Source: Bacteroidota bacterium (GTDB taxonomy: Bacteria > Bacteroidota > Ignavibacteria > SZUA-365). Taken from it: DNA of 64,000 bases. Positions 33,391 to 41,969 of this stretch are shown one piece after another. The notes beneath the pieces are model-generated. The model was not told the origin of the DNA, made no database searches, and was given only the letters and a program-made list of their open reading frames with translations. The DNA is taken from contig JACZJN010000109.1 in assembly GCA_014860565.1 (NCBI GenBank), positions 1 through 64,000 of the forward strand, in the 5' to 3' direction. The first letter of the stretch is position 1. Each line of letters opens with the position of its first letter. Both the position numbers and the translations under genes were made by a program.

Positions 33391-35083
33391 CGATAGGCCT
33401 GCGGATTTCGAGTTGGATGCGGCTGCGATCATATTGTCCGATGATGTCACGAACATACCGGGCAACGAAGCTCAATGCATAAAGCCGATAGAGTAATTCT
33501 GTTTCGATATGAGCGACTGTCTGCCGGGCGTAAGTCGAATACGTCTGATCCGCGGAAAATGATAGCGATAGCCGCGGGATCAGTTCTGATTGGGAAATCC
33601 CGACCATGTAGCGCGTGGATCTGTCGTCGTACCACGAGGAGGACGTCCGTAAGGTATAATTCGCCATCACTGACGTGTTGGCCCCGACATTCCAGGTGAT
33701 GCTGTTTTCCCACATGGTGTTCGCGAAGCGCGGCAGCTGTTGTGACGAGAGATTGCGTGTGTCGGTGCGGTTGAAGCGGGAGTTGAGGTTGCATCTCCAG
33801 AGGATGTCCCACCGCGCCTCGGTCAGGAATGAATTGCCCCATGCGTCGCCGAGAACCGGCTGCCGTTGCAGGTTGAAATCGTCGCGCACGGTCAGGGTGA
33901 AGGTTTGAAACAGGTTGCCGACAACCCCGACACCCACGCGGCTTGAATGGACGAAACTGCGATTCCGGTTATAATTGCGTTCGAGTCCGAAATCGGAACC
34001 GATGACCATGGTAACACGCGTCGCCGAAAAATTGCGGTCATACTGGGATTCGACCGAGAGCTTTTCCTCGTCCCCGCGAAGTACATTGCTGCCATATTCC
34101 TGGGAATTCATCTGGAAAGACCCGCCCGCGCGGATGATCAGGTAGTCGAGCGCACGGATGAACGTCATGCTCGAAATATTATCGGTGGTATTTCGCTGCA
34201 GGGTGGCGCTTCTGTAGCTGTTCACAAGATGGGAGAAGCGAAAGCGATGCTGAACCGCCGCGTCTCGAAGATCGTCAGCCAGGACCTCCAGGGCGGTGTT
34301 TCTCGCCTCGTTACGGATCGCGTACAGACCGTTTGCATTCACAACGAACTGAGGGGCCAGGCTCGACTGCCCGTGCAGCCGGAACTCATGATTCGTCAGG
34401 TGCTGGGAGCGCACCCGGTCGTCGATGTCGTAGCCCTGATAGACGAAATTGTATTGCGAGCTCTCGCTGTTGGCATTCGAGAATTTAAGGTCGTAATGGG
34501 TGGTGTGCTGATCGACGGGGTACGCAAGCTGCTCACCCACCTGTGTCTCCTGGTTGAGCCCGGCGGAAATCTGAGGATAGATCGTATTACCTGGAATATA
34601 GACTTCACCACCGTAGCCCAGGATGTCCACGACACCGGGATTCGTCAACCCACGAGAGATAAGCAGCGGAGACTCTGCACGGGATTCGATGCGGTTTTTC
34701 TTACTCGACAGCGTCATACGGAATCCATTGTTGGGAAACAGCACCGCGTTCGCATTCCAGAACCCCCAGTCCCTTCGATGAACACTGCTGCTCGCGTTGT
34801 ACATGGAAACCTTTGACGAGTAATCAAGGAAGGATGACGTCAGGTCGAATGTCAGAAATCGCGGATCGGCTGCGTACCCGCGGACATTGAGGAAGTACTG
34901 CTGCATCAGCAACTGTTCGTCATTGAAGCTCCCACTCTGTGAATACCGATCACGCTGGGCACTGAGACAAAGTTCACCTGACAGGTGAGTCACTTGTGCA
35001 TGCGAGATTGTCGGACACAGAACTGCGAGGACGATACCGATGCAGAAGAAGGTCGTCAGTATGGTGCTTATTTTATTCGACAT
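33374..35083 (-). CDS. Large outer-membrane beta-barrel, candidate conduit porin
   Basis: A 569-residue exported protein with a signal peptide ending PTISHAQ. The rest is almost wholly amphipathic strands with aromatic girdles and short turns (YFLNVRGYAADPRFLTFDLT, YNFVYQGYDIDDRV, RYMVGISQSELIPRLSLSF), which suits a barrel of about 20 or more strands. No heme motif. Length and its place between NHL/decaheme and octaheme genes match the porin of a porin-cytochrome conduit, as in Geobacter OmbB or Shewanella MtrB, but no sequence relation to either can be claimed. A sigma-54-type promoter is positioned 21 bases before the ATG, leaving a very short leader. Confidence 0.75.
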   Translation of the reverse strand: MSNKISTILTTFFCIGIVLAVLCPTISHAQVTHLSGELCLSAQRDRYSQSGSFNDEQLLMQQYFLNVRGYAADPRFLTFDLTSSFLDYSSKVSMYNASSSVHRRDWGFWNANAVLFPNNGFRMTLSSKKNRIESRAESPLLISRGLTNPGVVDILGYGGEVYIPGNTIYPQISAGLNQETQVGEQLAYPVDQHTTHYDLKFSNANSESSQYNFVYQGYDIDDRVRSQHLTNHEFRLHGQSSLAPQFVVNANGLYAIRNEARNTALEVLADDLRDAAVQHRFRFSHLVNSYRSATLQRNTTDNISSMTFIRALDYLIIRAGGSFQMNSQEYGSNVLRGDEEKLSVESQYDRNFSATRVTMVIGSDFGLERNYNRNRSFVHSSRVGVGVVGNLFQTFTLTVRDDFNLQRQPVLGDAWGNSFLTEARWDILWRCNLNSRFNRTDTRNLSSQQLPRFANTMWENSITWNVGANTSVMANYTLRTSSSWYDDRSTRYMVGISQSELIPRLSLSFSADQTYSTYARQTVAHIETELLYRLYALSFVARYVRDIIGQYDRSRIQLEIRRPIDVSFQ

Positions 35084-35103
35084 AATCAACTGCGCGCATA
35101 ACG

Positions 35104-35118
35104 GCAAAAGCCGTGCCG
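35104..35118 (-). promoter_or_regulatory. Sigma-54 (-24/-12) promoter upstream of the barrel gene
   Basis: Minus strand CGGCACGGCTTTTGC: GG and GC are separated by exactly 10 bases. It agrees at 13 of 15 positions with the element upstream of the octaheme gene. Predicted start about 9 bases before the ATG. The element also contains a short hairpin (ACGGC/GCCGT), so it is less certain than its twin. A further stem (GCCGTATCC/GGATACGGC) lies just upstream. Confidence 0.6.
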
Positions 35119-35184
35119 TATCCCGGTGGTGGATACGGCCTCGACGGTCGAAGCTGTGCTGCTTCGGACAACCAGGCATGGGGG

Positions 35185-35207
35185 ATATAACCCAGTCTGG
35201 GTGATAT
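35185..35207. promoter_or_regulatory. Dyad symmetry, possible enhancer site for the NtrC-type regulator
   Basis: ACCCAG-T-CTGGGT is flanked on each side by one unpaired base and ATAT, making a near-perfect 23-base dyad about 70-90 bases upstream of the barrel -24 element. The one-base centre argues against an RNA hairpin and for a dimeric protein site. Confidence 0.45.
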
Positions 35208-35253
35208 GACGCGTGCATTTCTCACGGCCGAAGCATTACACTCGTTCACGACA

Positions 35254-36135
35254 TTACTCGTCAATCACCGGAGCATCCAGTTGCTCCAGATCGGGGAGGC
35301 CAGGTGGCGTTTCGTTTGTTCGTTCCGTGCTGGCGGTACTCAGGATATCACTCGAAAACGCGATGCCGGCGAGAATGCGGCGGTCATGGGTGCCCGAAGG
35401 AGTTGCGGCACGCTGGTAGCCGAGCGAAACCTGCAGGTGTTCGAAAAGAAATATGCGAAGTCCCGCGGCGAGACTGAACGACGGGGATTGACCTGAATGA
35501 GGTTGCCATTCCGCTTCAATCCCGACCAGAGTCTGGTCAAACACACTTTTGGTCAACGCTGCTCCAATCTGTCCTGACACCGGCAGAAGTGCCTCTTTCA
35601 CGGCTCCGCCATACATCGAAAATCCAATGCCGATGGGTAAGGATTTTGCCGCCATCACGCGTATTCCTCCCCCGATTCCGCCCTGCTGTTCCTTCCCATC
35701 CTGCCACCGGGAAAGGGACGTGCCGTAAGCCTCGACGCCGAGTGCGATGTCGAGATGGACGCCAAGGAAGATGCGCACGCCGGCAAGGACACGATCTATC
35801 TCAGCCTGGTTCTCATCCTTCCCGTTGAGGAAACTTGCAAATGCCTGGGAATACCGAGCGATGCCATAGCCCATCGCGAATGGCAGACGGAAGCCGTGCG
35901 GGGCGTTCAACGAGGCGAATGCCATCGATCCCACGACCAGGTGTCCGGCGCGCGCGACCGCTGGGGAGGGAGAGGTGAACAGGCCGGGAGTCCCATCCAG
36001 ATTCAGTCCGACCATAGTGCGGCCCGCCTCGACGTCGGTTTCCTCCTGGGCCAGCAGCGCCGTGCATTGCAGCAAGGATACGGTCATCACAAGCGTGATG
36101 TACCGCCGCAGGAGTGAAATGTATGTTCGCTTCAT
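35254..36135 (-). CDS. Outer-membrane protein of unknown family in the cytochrome cluster
   Basis: A 293-residue exported protein with a signal peptide (TLVMTVSLLQCTALLAQE). The ATG at 36135 overlaps the octaheme stop by one base (TGATG); an ATG two codons upstream is also possible. The mature part is rich in Gly and alternating strands (AGHLVVGSMAFASLNAPHGF, RVFVGV-like LAGVRIFLGVHLDIALGVEA, SFSLAAGLRIFLFEHLQVSLG), resembling a PorV-like or small transport barrel, followed by an acidic Pro-rich tail. No heme site. Coupling to the octaheme gene suggests a structural role in the same complex. Family not recognised. Confidence 0.68.
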   Translation of the reverse strand: MKRTYISLLRRYITLVMTVSLLQCTALLAQEETDVEAGRTMVGLNLDGTPGLFTSPSPAVARAGHLVVGSMAFASLNAPHGFRLPFAMGYGIARYSQAFASFLNGKDENQAEIDRVLAGVRIFLGVHLDIALGVEAYGTSLSRWQDGKEQQGGIGGGIRVMAAKSLPIGIGFSMYGGAVKEALLPVSGQIGAALTKSVFDQTLVGIEAEWQPHSGQSPSFSLAAGLRIFLFEHLQVSLGYQRAATPSGTHDRRILAGIAFSSDILSTASTERTNETPPGLPDLEQLDAPVIDE

Positions 36136-37397
36136 CACCATATTTTGTGGCAGGCACGGCACATTTTCGTAAAGGGCTCCCGAAGCAGCTTTGCCTCATT
36201 GGAACCATGGGGATCATGGCAGCTCGCACATGAGAATGGCCTTCCCTCGACGAGTGGGTCCGCGGCGCCGGCCAGCGGATGATTGTTGACGGGGTGGGGA
36301 GTGGCGGCAGCGTCCTCATGACACGATGCACAGAGAGGCTTGACATCACCCTTGAGCAGCTTTCTTCGCGACGAGCCATGTGCGTCATGGCAGTTGATGC
36401 AGCTCATCTGCGCCGCTGCATGCGGGGATTGCATTTCGGTGCGCTCCTGGATGTCCGGGTGGCATTGCATGCAGAATTCAGCGTCATATGTCTGGTCGGT
36501 ATATAAGCTGTAGCGCGGCGAGGAGTTTGCATCGTGGCACATAAGGCATTCCCACTCCGCTGCAGGTGAATGAGAAGAAGTCTGCGAGACCAGCGGCGTA
36601 TGGCACGCGGAGCAGATTTCCTTCACTTCACCCTGATTCTGAATGGTCGCATCATCAGGAACCATGGTATGACAGCCTCCGCAAAACTCCTCCTGTTCCG
36701 GAGAGTGCAGGGGTTCGGCGGTGAACCCGGCATCAGATTCACTCGCTGCGTCGCTTTGCATGAAGAACTGCAGCGAGTCCAGGTGAAGCACATTTCCCTC
36801 CGGATCCAGTGCGCGGAGGTGAAACACGTTTCGGCCGGGTTCCAGCGCAGGAGAAAACGCGAATTTGTTCATGTACCGATCACGGTATGCCTCGCTCCCC
36901 ACATCCAGCACAGGACCGCTCCAGATTTGAAGGTCCACCTCCACCGCGAAAACGGATTTCTGGTAGGCAAAGGCGTAGACCGCTTTGAAAAAATCAGATT
37001 CCCAGAACGCCTTCAAGTCGATGGGAGCTTCCAATGTCGCGGTAAGCGACCTGGATTCCTGCTTCCCGTTTGAAAGGGTGAAGGCGAAGGCGATGGATCT
37101 CAAAAAGCAATGTGCGGGAAATAAATCGCGTATTGATTTTGCAAAGACATCCTTCTGCGTCATACGCTGCAGCGGCAGGGAGGAGTGCTGGTCCAATTCG
37201 CGCAGAAGCTGAACAGATGCGACATTCTCCTCGAACGCACCGACAACACCCCCCATCCCTGTGCGAACAATGACCGCGTTCCCCTTCGGATACCAGAGTT
37301 CTATCGCGGATTCCTCATCGTCGAAGTGAGCGGGATCGGGCAGGAGCAGGGTTGTCAGAAGGAAAGCGGTTGTGAATTTCAGGATCAAATGCACCAT
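36135..37397 (-). CDS. Octaheme c-type cytochrome with N-terminal beta-rich domain
   Basis: A 420-residue protein with a signal peptide over residues ~1-20. Residues ~25-225 form a heme-free beta-rich domain of unknown type. Eight CXXCH sites follow at about 239, 262, 284, 309, 333, 356, 390 and 413 (CGGCH, CSACH, CLMCH, CMQCH, CINCH, CASCH, CASCH, CRACH), in the doubled-CXXCH pattern with CHDAHGS and CHDPHGS. The heme chain reaches the C-terminus (CRACHKIW). It is the first gene of the cluster, behind the best sigma-54-type promoter. Probably the periplasmic partner of the barrel, receiving electrons from the inner membrane (inference). Confidence 0.92.
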   Translation of the reverse strand: MVHLILKFTTAFLLTTLLLPDPAHFDDEESAIELWYPKGNAVIVRTGMGGVVGAFEENVASVQLLRELDQHSSLPLQRMTQKDVFAKSIRDLFPAHCFLRSIAFAFTLSNGKQESRSLTATLEAPIDLKAFWESDFFKAVYAFAYQKSVFAVEVDLQIWSGPVLDVGSEAYRDRYMNKFAFSPALEPGRNVFHLRALDPEGNVLHLDSLQFFMQSDAASESDAGFTAEPLHSPEQEEFCGGCHTMVPDDATIQNQGEVKEICSACHTPLVSQTSSHSPAAEWECLMCHDANSSPRYSLYTDQTYDAEFCMQCHPDIQERTEMQSPHAAAQMSCINCHDAHGSSRRKLLKGDVKPLCASCHEDAAATPHPVNNHPLAGAADPLVEGRPFSCASCHDPHGSNEAKLLREPFTKMCRACHKIW

Positions 37398-37460
37398 AAC
37401 CGGCTGCCTTTCAAGTCAATGTCAGGAATGTGGGGCTTTCTGAATCTAGAGATTATTTAT

Positions 37461-37475
37461 GCAATAACCGTGCCG
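37461..37475 (-). promoter_or_regulatory. Sigma-54 (-24/-12) promoter of the cytochrome cluster
   Basis: Minus strand CGGCACGGTTATTGC followed by A: the -24 GGCAC and -12 TTGCA are both present, with the strict GG-N10-GC spacing. It predicts a transcript start near 37449 and a leader of about 50 bases before the octaheme ATG at 37397, where AAAGG lies upstream of the start. An NtrC-type activator is encoded in the same cluster. Confidence 0.8.
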
Positions 37476-37597
37476 TAATGCATCTTCCTCGCACACTGGA
37501 ATAGATTAACAGCCTGGTTTCAGCCCATGCTTGGAGAAGTACCCGATTATGGATACTTTGCATAAGGTATGAATCTGTCTTGTATTCAGTGGGTATT

Positions 37598-38407
37598 ATG
37601 GCATCAGAAATAAAGATCCTTTTCATCGGCGACATCGTCGGGAACGCCGGTCTCAATGCAGTGCGCCTTTTCCTTCCGTCGCTGCGCGAAAAACACGATA
37701 TCGCCTGTGTTATCGCCAACGGCGAAAATACGATGGAAGGCAAGAGTATCAGCGAACAGCAGTATCGTGAACTGCAGGAACTGGGCGTTCAGGTCGTCAC
37801 GTCGGGAAATCACATATGGGAGAAGTGGCACATCCAGAAACTTCTGAGCGCTGAGCAGAATCTGCTGCGCCCCGCCAACTATCCGCGCGACAATGCTGGC
37901 CGCGGCTTCACCGTTGTTCCACTCGGAGCGGCAGGCAGCATCGGCGTGTTGAATCTGCAGGGCCGCACGTTCATGAACACCATCGACTGTCCCTTCCGCA
38001 CGGCGGAATGGGTGGTCGAGCGATTGCGGGAACAGACACCGATTATCTTTGTGGATTTCCACGCCGAAGCGACCGCTGAGAAGGTTGCGATGGGATGGTT
38101 CCTCGACGGCCGCGTCAGCGCGGTGGTTGGCACGCACACACACATACAGACCGCGGATGCGAAAATACTTCCCGGCGGCACCGCCTATCTCACTGACGTG
38201 GGGATGACCGGGCCGTACGACTCCGTCGTCGGCATGCGCAAGGACATCGCCCTCCGGCGCTTCATCAAACAGACGCCGCACAAGTTTGAAATGGCGACCG
38301 ACGACGTGCATCTCTCTGCTGTGATGATCACGGTGGAAGTGACGACGGGGAAGGCCGTTTCCATTCAACCCATGACTCTCCCGGAGTTCAATCGTCATGC
38401 CGAATGA
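37598..38407 (+). CDS. YmdB-family metallophosphoesterase (TIGR00282 type)
   Basis: A 269-residue calcineurin-like dinuclear metal phosphoesterase. Metal-binding motifs are FIGDIVGNAG, ANGENTMEGKSIS, TSGNHIWEK, FVDFHAEAT and GTHTHIQTADA, all conserved in the YmdB family, whose Bacillus member hydrolyses 2',3'-cyclic nucleotides and affects global gene expression. The ATG at 37598 is chosen so that the first metal motif is close to the N-terminus; an alternative at 37580 adds six residues. It overlaps folD by 11 bp, a common neighbour pair. The divergent upstream region is shared with the cytochrome cluster promoter. Confidence 0.9.
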   Translation: MASEIKILFIGDIVGNAGLNAVRLFLPSLREKHDIACVIANGENTMEGKSISEQQYRELQELGVQVVTSGNHIWEKWHIQKLLSAEQNLLRPANYPRDNAGRGFTVVPLGAAGSIGVLNLQGRTFMNTIDCPFRTAEWVVERLREQTPIIFVDFHAEATAEKVAMGWFLDGRVSAVVGTHTHIQTADAKILPGGTAYLTDVGMTGPYDSVVGMRKDIALRRFIKQTPHKFEMATDDVHLSAVMITVEVTTGKAVSIQPMTLPEFNRHAE

Positions 38408-39287
38408 GATCATCGACGGAAAGCGCATCGCGCAGTTGATCAAGGACGAGGTACGCGAGCATTCCGCGGCATTGCGGGCCAGGCGCGACGTCGTTCCCGG
38501 ACTCGCCTTCATGCTCGTGGGTGAGAATCCCGCTTCACAGAGCTATGTCGCGTCGAAGGAACGGGCCTGCGAGTATTGCGGCTTTCATTCCACCACGTTG
38601 CGCCTCCCCTTGGAAACCTCCGAAGCGGAAGTCCTCGGCCGCATCGATACGTGGAACATTGATCCCGATATTCACGGCATCCTCGTGCAGCTGCCGTTGC
38701 CGAAGCACATCGACGAAGACCGTGTCATCGAGGCCATTTCGCCGCGGAAAGACGTCGATGGCTTCCATCCGATCAACGTCGGAAAGCTGGTTATCGGCCA
38801 GGAGTGCTTTCTGCCCTGCACACCTGCAGGGATTCAGGAGTTGCTCATCCGTAGTAATGTCGCCACCGCGGGCAAGCATGTGGTGGTCGTTGGACGCAGC
38901 AATATCGTTGGCAAGCCGATCGCCAACATCCTGCTGCAGAAAGCTGTCGGCGCGAATGCCGTCGTTACCGTTACCCACTCCGCAGCCCCTGATATCGCGG
39001 TATACACGCGGCAAGCCGATATTCTCATCGTGGCCACGGGCCGCGTGAACACGGTCACGGCAGACATGGTGAAGGAGGGGGTGGTGGTGATCGACGTGGG
39101 TATCAATCGCATTGAGGATGCTGACACTGCGAAAGGGTATCGTATCGTCGGCGATGTCGATTATGAGGGTGTCCGTCAGAAATCCTCGCTGATCACACCC
39201 GTCCCGGGCGGGGTCGGACCCATGACCATTGCCATGCTGATGAAAAACACGTACCAGTCCGCATTGCGATCGGCAACGCAGCGCTGA
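38397..39287 (+). CDS. folD: Bifunctional methylenetetrahydrofolate dehydrogenase/cyclohydrolase FolD
   Basis: A 296-residue cytosolic enzyme that oxidises 5,10-methylene-THF to methenyl-THF with NADP and hydrolyses it to 10-formyl-THF. Family motifs: the catalytic Lys in SQSYVASKERACEYCGF, ILVQLPLPKHID, KDVDGFHPINVGKL, the dinucleotide-binding VVVVGRSNIVGKPIANILLQ, and the C-terminal PVPGGVGPMTIAML. Length is normal. The start codon lies inside the end of the YmdB-like gene, so translation is probably coupled. Confidence 0.96.
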   Translation: MPNEIIDGKRIAQLIKDEVREHSAALRARRDVVPGLAFMLVGENPASQSYVASKERACEYCGFHSTTLRLPLETSEAEVLGRIDTWNIDPDIHGILVQLPLPKHIDEDRVIEAISPRKDVDGFHPINVGKLVIGQECFLPCTPAGIQELLIRSNVATAGKHVVVVGRSNIVGKPIANILLQKAVGANAVVTVTHSAAPDIAVYTRQADILIVATGRVNTVTADMVKEGVVVIDVGINRIEDADTAKGYRIVGDVDYEGVRQKSSLITPVPGGVGPMTIAMLMKNTYQSALRSATQR

Positions 39288-39329
39288 CGACAACGGGCAA
39301 CCTACATGCAATTGCGATAGAGGTATATC

Positions 39330-40439
39330 ATGGTTATCGGAATTCTCAAGGAACGCTTTGAAGACGAGCAGCGCGTTGCACTCTCACCCTTCGGCGTCGA
39401 AGCGTTGGTCAATGCCGGCGCGAACGTGATCATCGAGTCCGGCGCGGGCATCGATGCGCGTTTCGCGGACGAGCAATATCAGAAAGCCGGCGCCACGATC
39501 GCCTATTCCGCGGAGGAAGCCGCGGGACGCGCGGATATCGTGCTGAAGGTGATGCCCATGGTGAAGGAAGAATGGGAACTGCTTCGTCCCGGGCAGACAC
39601 TGATGTCATTCCAGTTGCTCGGCATGGGCCGGAAGGGGTTCATCGATCATATGCTGGCAAACAACGTCACCACCATCGCCTATGAATATATGCGCCGGTC
39701 CGACGGCACGTACCCGGTCCTTCGGGTCATGAGCGAAATTTCCGGGCAAGTAGCCGCACAGATCGCCGGACGCTATCTCCGCTCCGACCATGGCGGCCGT
39801 GGTGTGCTGCTGGGCGGACTCGGCGGTGTCGCGCCTGCGGCGACAGTGATCATTGGAAGCGGCGCGTCGGGGCTGGCGGCGGCACAGGCGGTGATCGGAC
39901 TGGGCGGACAGGTGATTCTGCTCGACAACGATGTTGATCAGCTTCGCTACGCCGACAGTTTCTTCAGCAAGCGCATTACCACCGTCGTCGCTTCGCCTGA
40001 AAACCTCCGGCGCGGTTGCCGCATTGCCGATGTGCTCATCACGGCCATCAGCATCAATGATGAGGAGAGTCATCACATCGTCACCGAAGAGATGGTGAAG
40101 ACGATGAAGCCCGGCGCCGTGATTGTCGATATGTCGATCAACCAGGGCGGCTGCGTCGAAACCAGCCGGCCGACCACGATCAAGGATCCGGTGTTCATCA
40201 AACACGGCGTGATCCACTATGCCGTGCCGAACATGCCGTCGGTTGTCGCGCGCACCTCCACGTATGCGCTCACCAATACGATTCTGCCGTACCTGAAAGT
40301 CGCGTTGAAGGGCCTCTCGCCCGACGTGAAAACCGATCCATGCATCCGCTGCGGCATGCTGACCTGGAAGGGCAAAGCCACGCATGCCATACTGCAGGAC
40401 ATATACGACATGGAAGTCGAGCCGTTCGATTGCTGCTAA
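39330..40439 (+). CDS. ald: Alanine dehydrogenase (AlaDH/PNT family)
   Basis: A 369-residue NAD-linked enzyme of the alanine dehydrogenase/transhydrogenase alpha family, catalysing L-alanine deamination to pyruvate or the reverse. N-terminal substrate domain has KERFEDEQRVALSP and IVLKVMPMV; the Rossmann motif is VIIGSGASGLAAAQAVIGLG with DNDVDQLRYAD; VDMSINQGGCVETSRPTT is typical of the family. GAGG precedes the ATG. The C-terminus is unusual: CIRCG before the final helix and a terminal Asp-Cys-Cys. With the following CoA-transferase it may feed amino-acid carbon into pyruvate/acetyl-CoA metabolism. Confidence 0.85.
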   Translation: MVIGILKERFEDEQRVALSPFGVEALVNAGANVIIESGAGIDARFADEQYQKAGATIAYSAEEAAGRADIVLKVMPMVKEEWELLRPGQTLMSFQLLGMGRKGFIDHMLANNVTTIAYEYMRRSDGTYPVLRVMSEISGQVAAQIAGRYLRSDHGGRGVLLGGLGGVAPAATVIIGSGASGLAAAQAVIGLGGQVILLDNDVDQLRYADSFFSKRITTVVASPENLRRGCRIADVLITAISINDEESHHIVTEEMVKTMKPGAVIVDMSINQGGCVETSRPTTIKDPVFIKHGVIHYAVPNMPSVVARTSTYALTNTILPYLKVALKGLSPDVKTDPCIRCGMLTWKGKATHAILQDIYDMEVEPFDCC

Positions 40440-40483
40440 TGCAACAACCTTATAGAAGTGGATTCTGAAAAGGAAAATGTTTT

Positions 40484-41797
40484 ATGGAATGGAAGTCCAT
40501 TTACCGAAGTAAGCTCAAGACAGCGGATGAAGCCGTACAGGTAATCAAGTCCGGAGATCATGTGTACATCCATCCCGGGTGCGCAGTGCCGGAGACCCTG
40601 ATCAAGGCCATGGTGGCCCGCGGCGGAGAATTGACCGATGTGCACATCGATCATATTCTCACCATCGGCGAAGCCGGATACGTGTCCGAAGAAATGCAGG
40701 GACACTTCCGCCACAATGCACTTTTTATCGGCAGCAATGTTCGCAATGCTGTCGGCCAGGGCCTGGCAGACGCCACGCATATCTACCTTCACCAGGTCGC
40801 CAAGCTGTTCTACGACAAGATCCTCCCGGTCGACGTCGCCCTCGTACATCTCTCCCCGCCCGACGAACACGGTTTCTGCAGCTTTGGTGTCGGTGTCGAG
40901 ATGACCAAGCCCGCGTGCGAGATGGCCAAAATCATTATCGCGCAGGTGAATCCCAACATGCCGCGCGTGCTCGGCGACTGCTTCATCCACATTTCGAAGA
41001 TTCAGCACATCGTCGAGGTGGACTCTCCAATCAAGGAGATGCCGCAGGTCGGCGAGGTCACCGATCCCGGGGAACAGGAAGTGTACGACAAGATCGGCGG
41101 CTATATCGCCGAATTGATCGAAGACGAGAGCACGCTTCAGATGGGCATCGGAGCCATCCCCGACGCAGTGCTCAATTATCTGGAGAACAAGCGTGACCTG
41201 GGAATTCACACGGAGATGTTTTCCGACGGCGTGATCAAACTGGTGGAAATGGGCGTGGTGAACAACGAGAAGAAAACCCTGCACAAGGGCAAGATGGTCG
41301 CTTCGTTCGTTCTCGGCAACAGGACGATCTTCGATTTTATCGACAACAATCCCATCGTCGAATTCCACCCGAGTCATTATGTGAACGATCCGTTCATTAT
41401 CGCGCAGAACCGCAAAATGGTCGCCATCAATTCCGCGCTGCAGGTGGACATTACCGGACAGGTCTGCGCCGACTCGATCGGTCCCCGACTGTTCAGCGGT
41501 TTCGGCGGACAAGTCGACTTCATCCGCGGCGCCTCCCGGAGTCCGGGGGGCAAACCCGTGATCGCCCTTCCTGCGACGGCGAAAGGCGGCGAACTCTCAC
41601 GCATCGTCCCGTATCTGATTCCCGGTGCCGGCGTGACCACAAACCGTGCCGATGTGCACTATGTCGTGACGGAATTCGGTATCGCCTCGCTGTTCGGCAA
41701 GACCGTGCGACAGCGCGTCAACGAACTGATCCATATCGCGCATCCGAAATTCCGCGAAGAGCTGCGCGCCTACGCACGCAGCGTAAAATACATCTGA
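40484..41797 (+). CDS. Acetyl-CoA hydrolase/CoA-transferase family protein
   Basis: A 437-residue enzyme of the Cat1/4-hydroxybutyrate CoA-transferase family that moves CoA between short-chain acids, with acetate as a common partner. The probable catalytic Glu is in GIHTEMFSDGVI. Other family blocks are LQMGIGAIPDAVLNYL, EFHPSHYVNDP, SIGPRLFSGFGGQVDFIRGA and VHYVVTEFGIASLFGKTVRQ. GGAAAA lies upstream of the ATG, 44 bases after ald. Strong terminator downstream. Exact acyl substrate cannot be set from sequence. Confidence 0.9.
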   Translation: MEWKSIYRSKLKTADEAVQVIKSGDHVYIHPGCAVPETLIKAMVARGGELTDVHIDHILTIGEAGYVSEEMQGHFRHNALFIGSNVRNAVGQGLADATHIYLHQVAKLFYDKILPVDVALVHLSPPDEHGFCSFGVGVEMTKPACEMAKIIIAQVNPNMPRVLGDCFIHISKIQHIVEVDSPIKEMPQVGEVTDPGEQEVYDKIGGYIAELIEDESTLQMGIGAIPDAVLNYLENKRDLGIHTEMFSDGVIKLVEMGVVNNEKKTLHKGKMVASFVLGNRTIFDFIDNNPIVEFHPSHYVNDPFIIAQNRKMVAINSALQVDITGQVCADSIGPRLFSGFGGQVDFIRGASRSPGGKPVIALPATAKGGELSRIVPYLIPGAGVTTNRADVHYVVTEFGIASLFGKTVRQRVNELIHIAHPKFREELRAYARSVKYI

Positions 41798-41857
41798 TCC
41801 GCGGCCTCCATTTTCTGTTCTGCCGCGCCAGCACGATCGATGCAAAGGAACCTGAGG

Positions 41858-41884
41858 CCGGGGAGTCCGCTCCCCGGTTTTTTT
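41858..41884 (+). terminator. Rho-independent terminator after the CoA-transferase gene
   Basis: CCGGGGAG and CTCCCCGG form an 8-bp GC-rich stem around TCCG, followed by seven T residues. Confidence 0.95.
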
Positions 41885-41969
41885 GCATTGCATTTGAAAG
41901 GGAATTCGGCGATACTATCTTGTATCCAACATTCAGCGTGATTTATAAATTATCGAAACCAGGGTTTGT

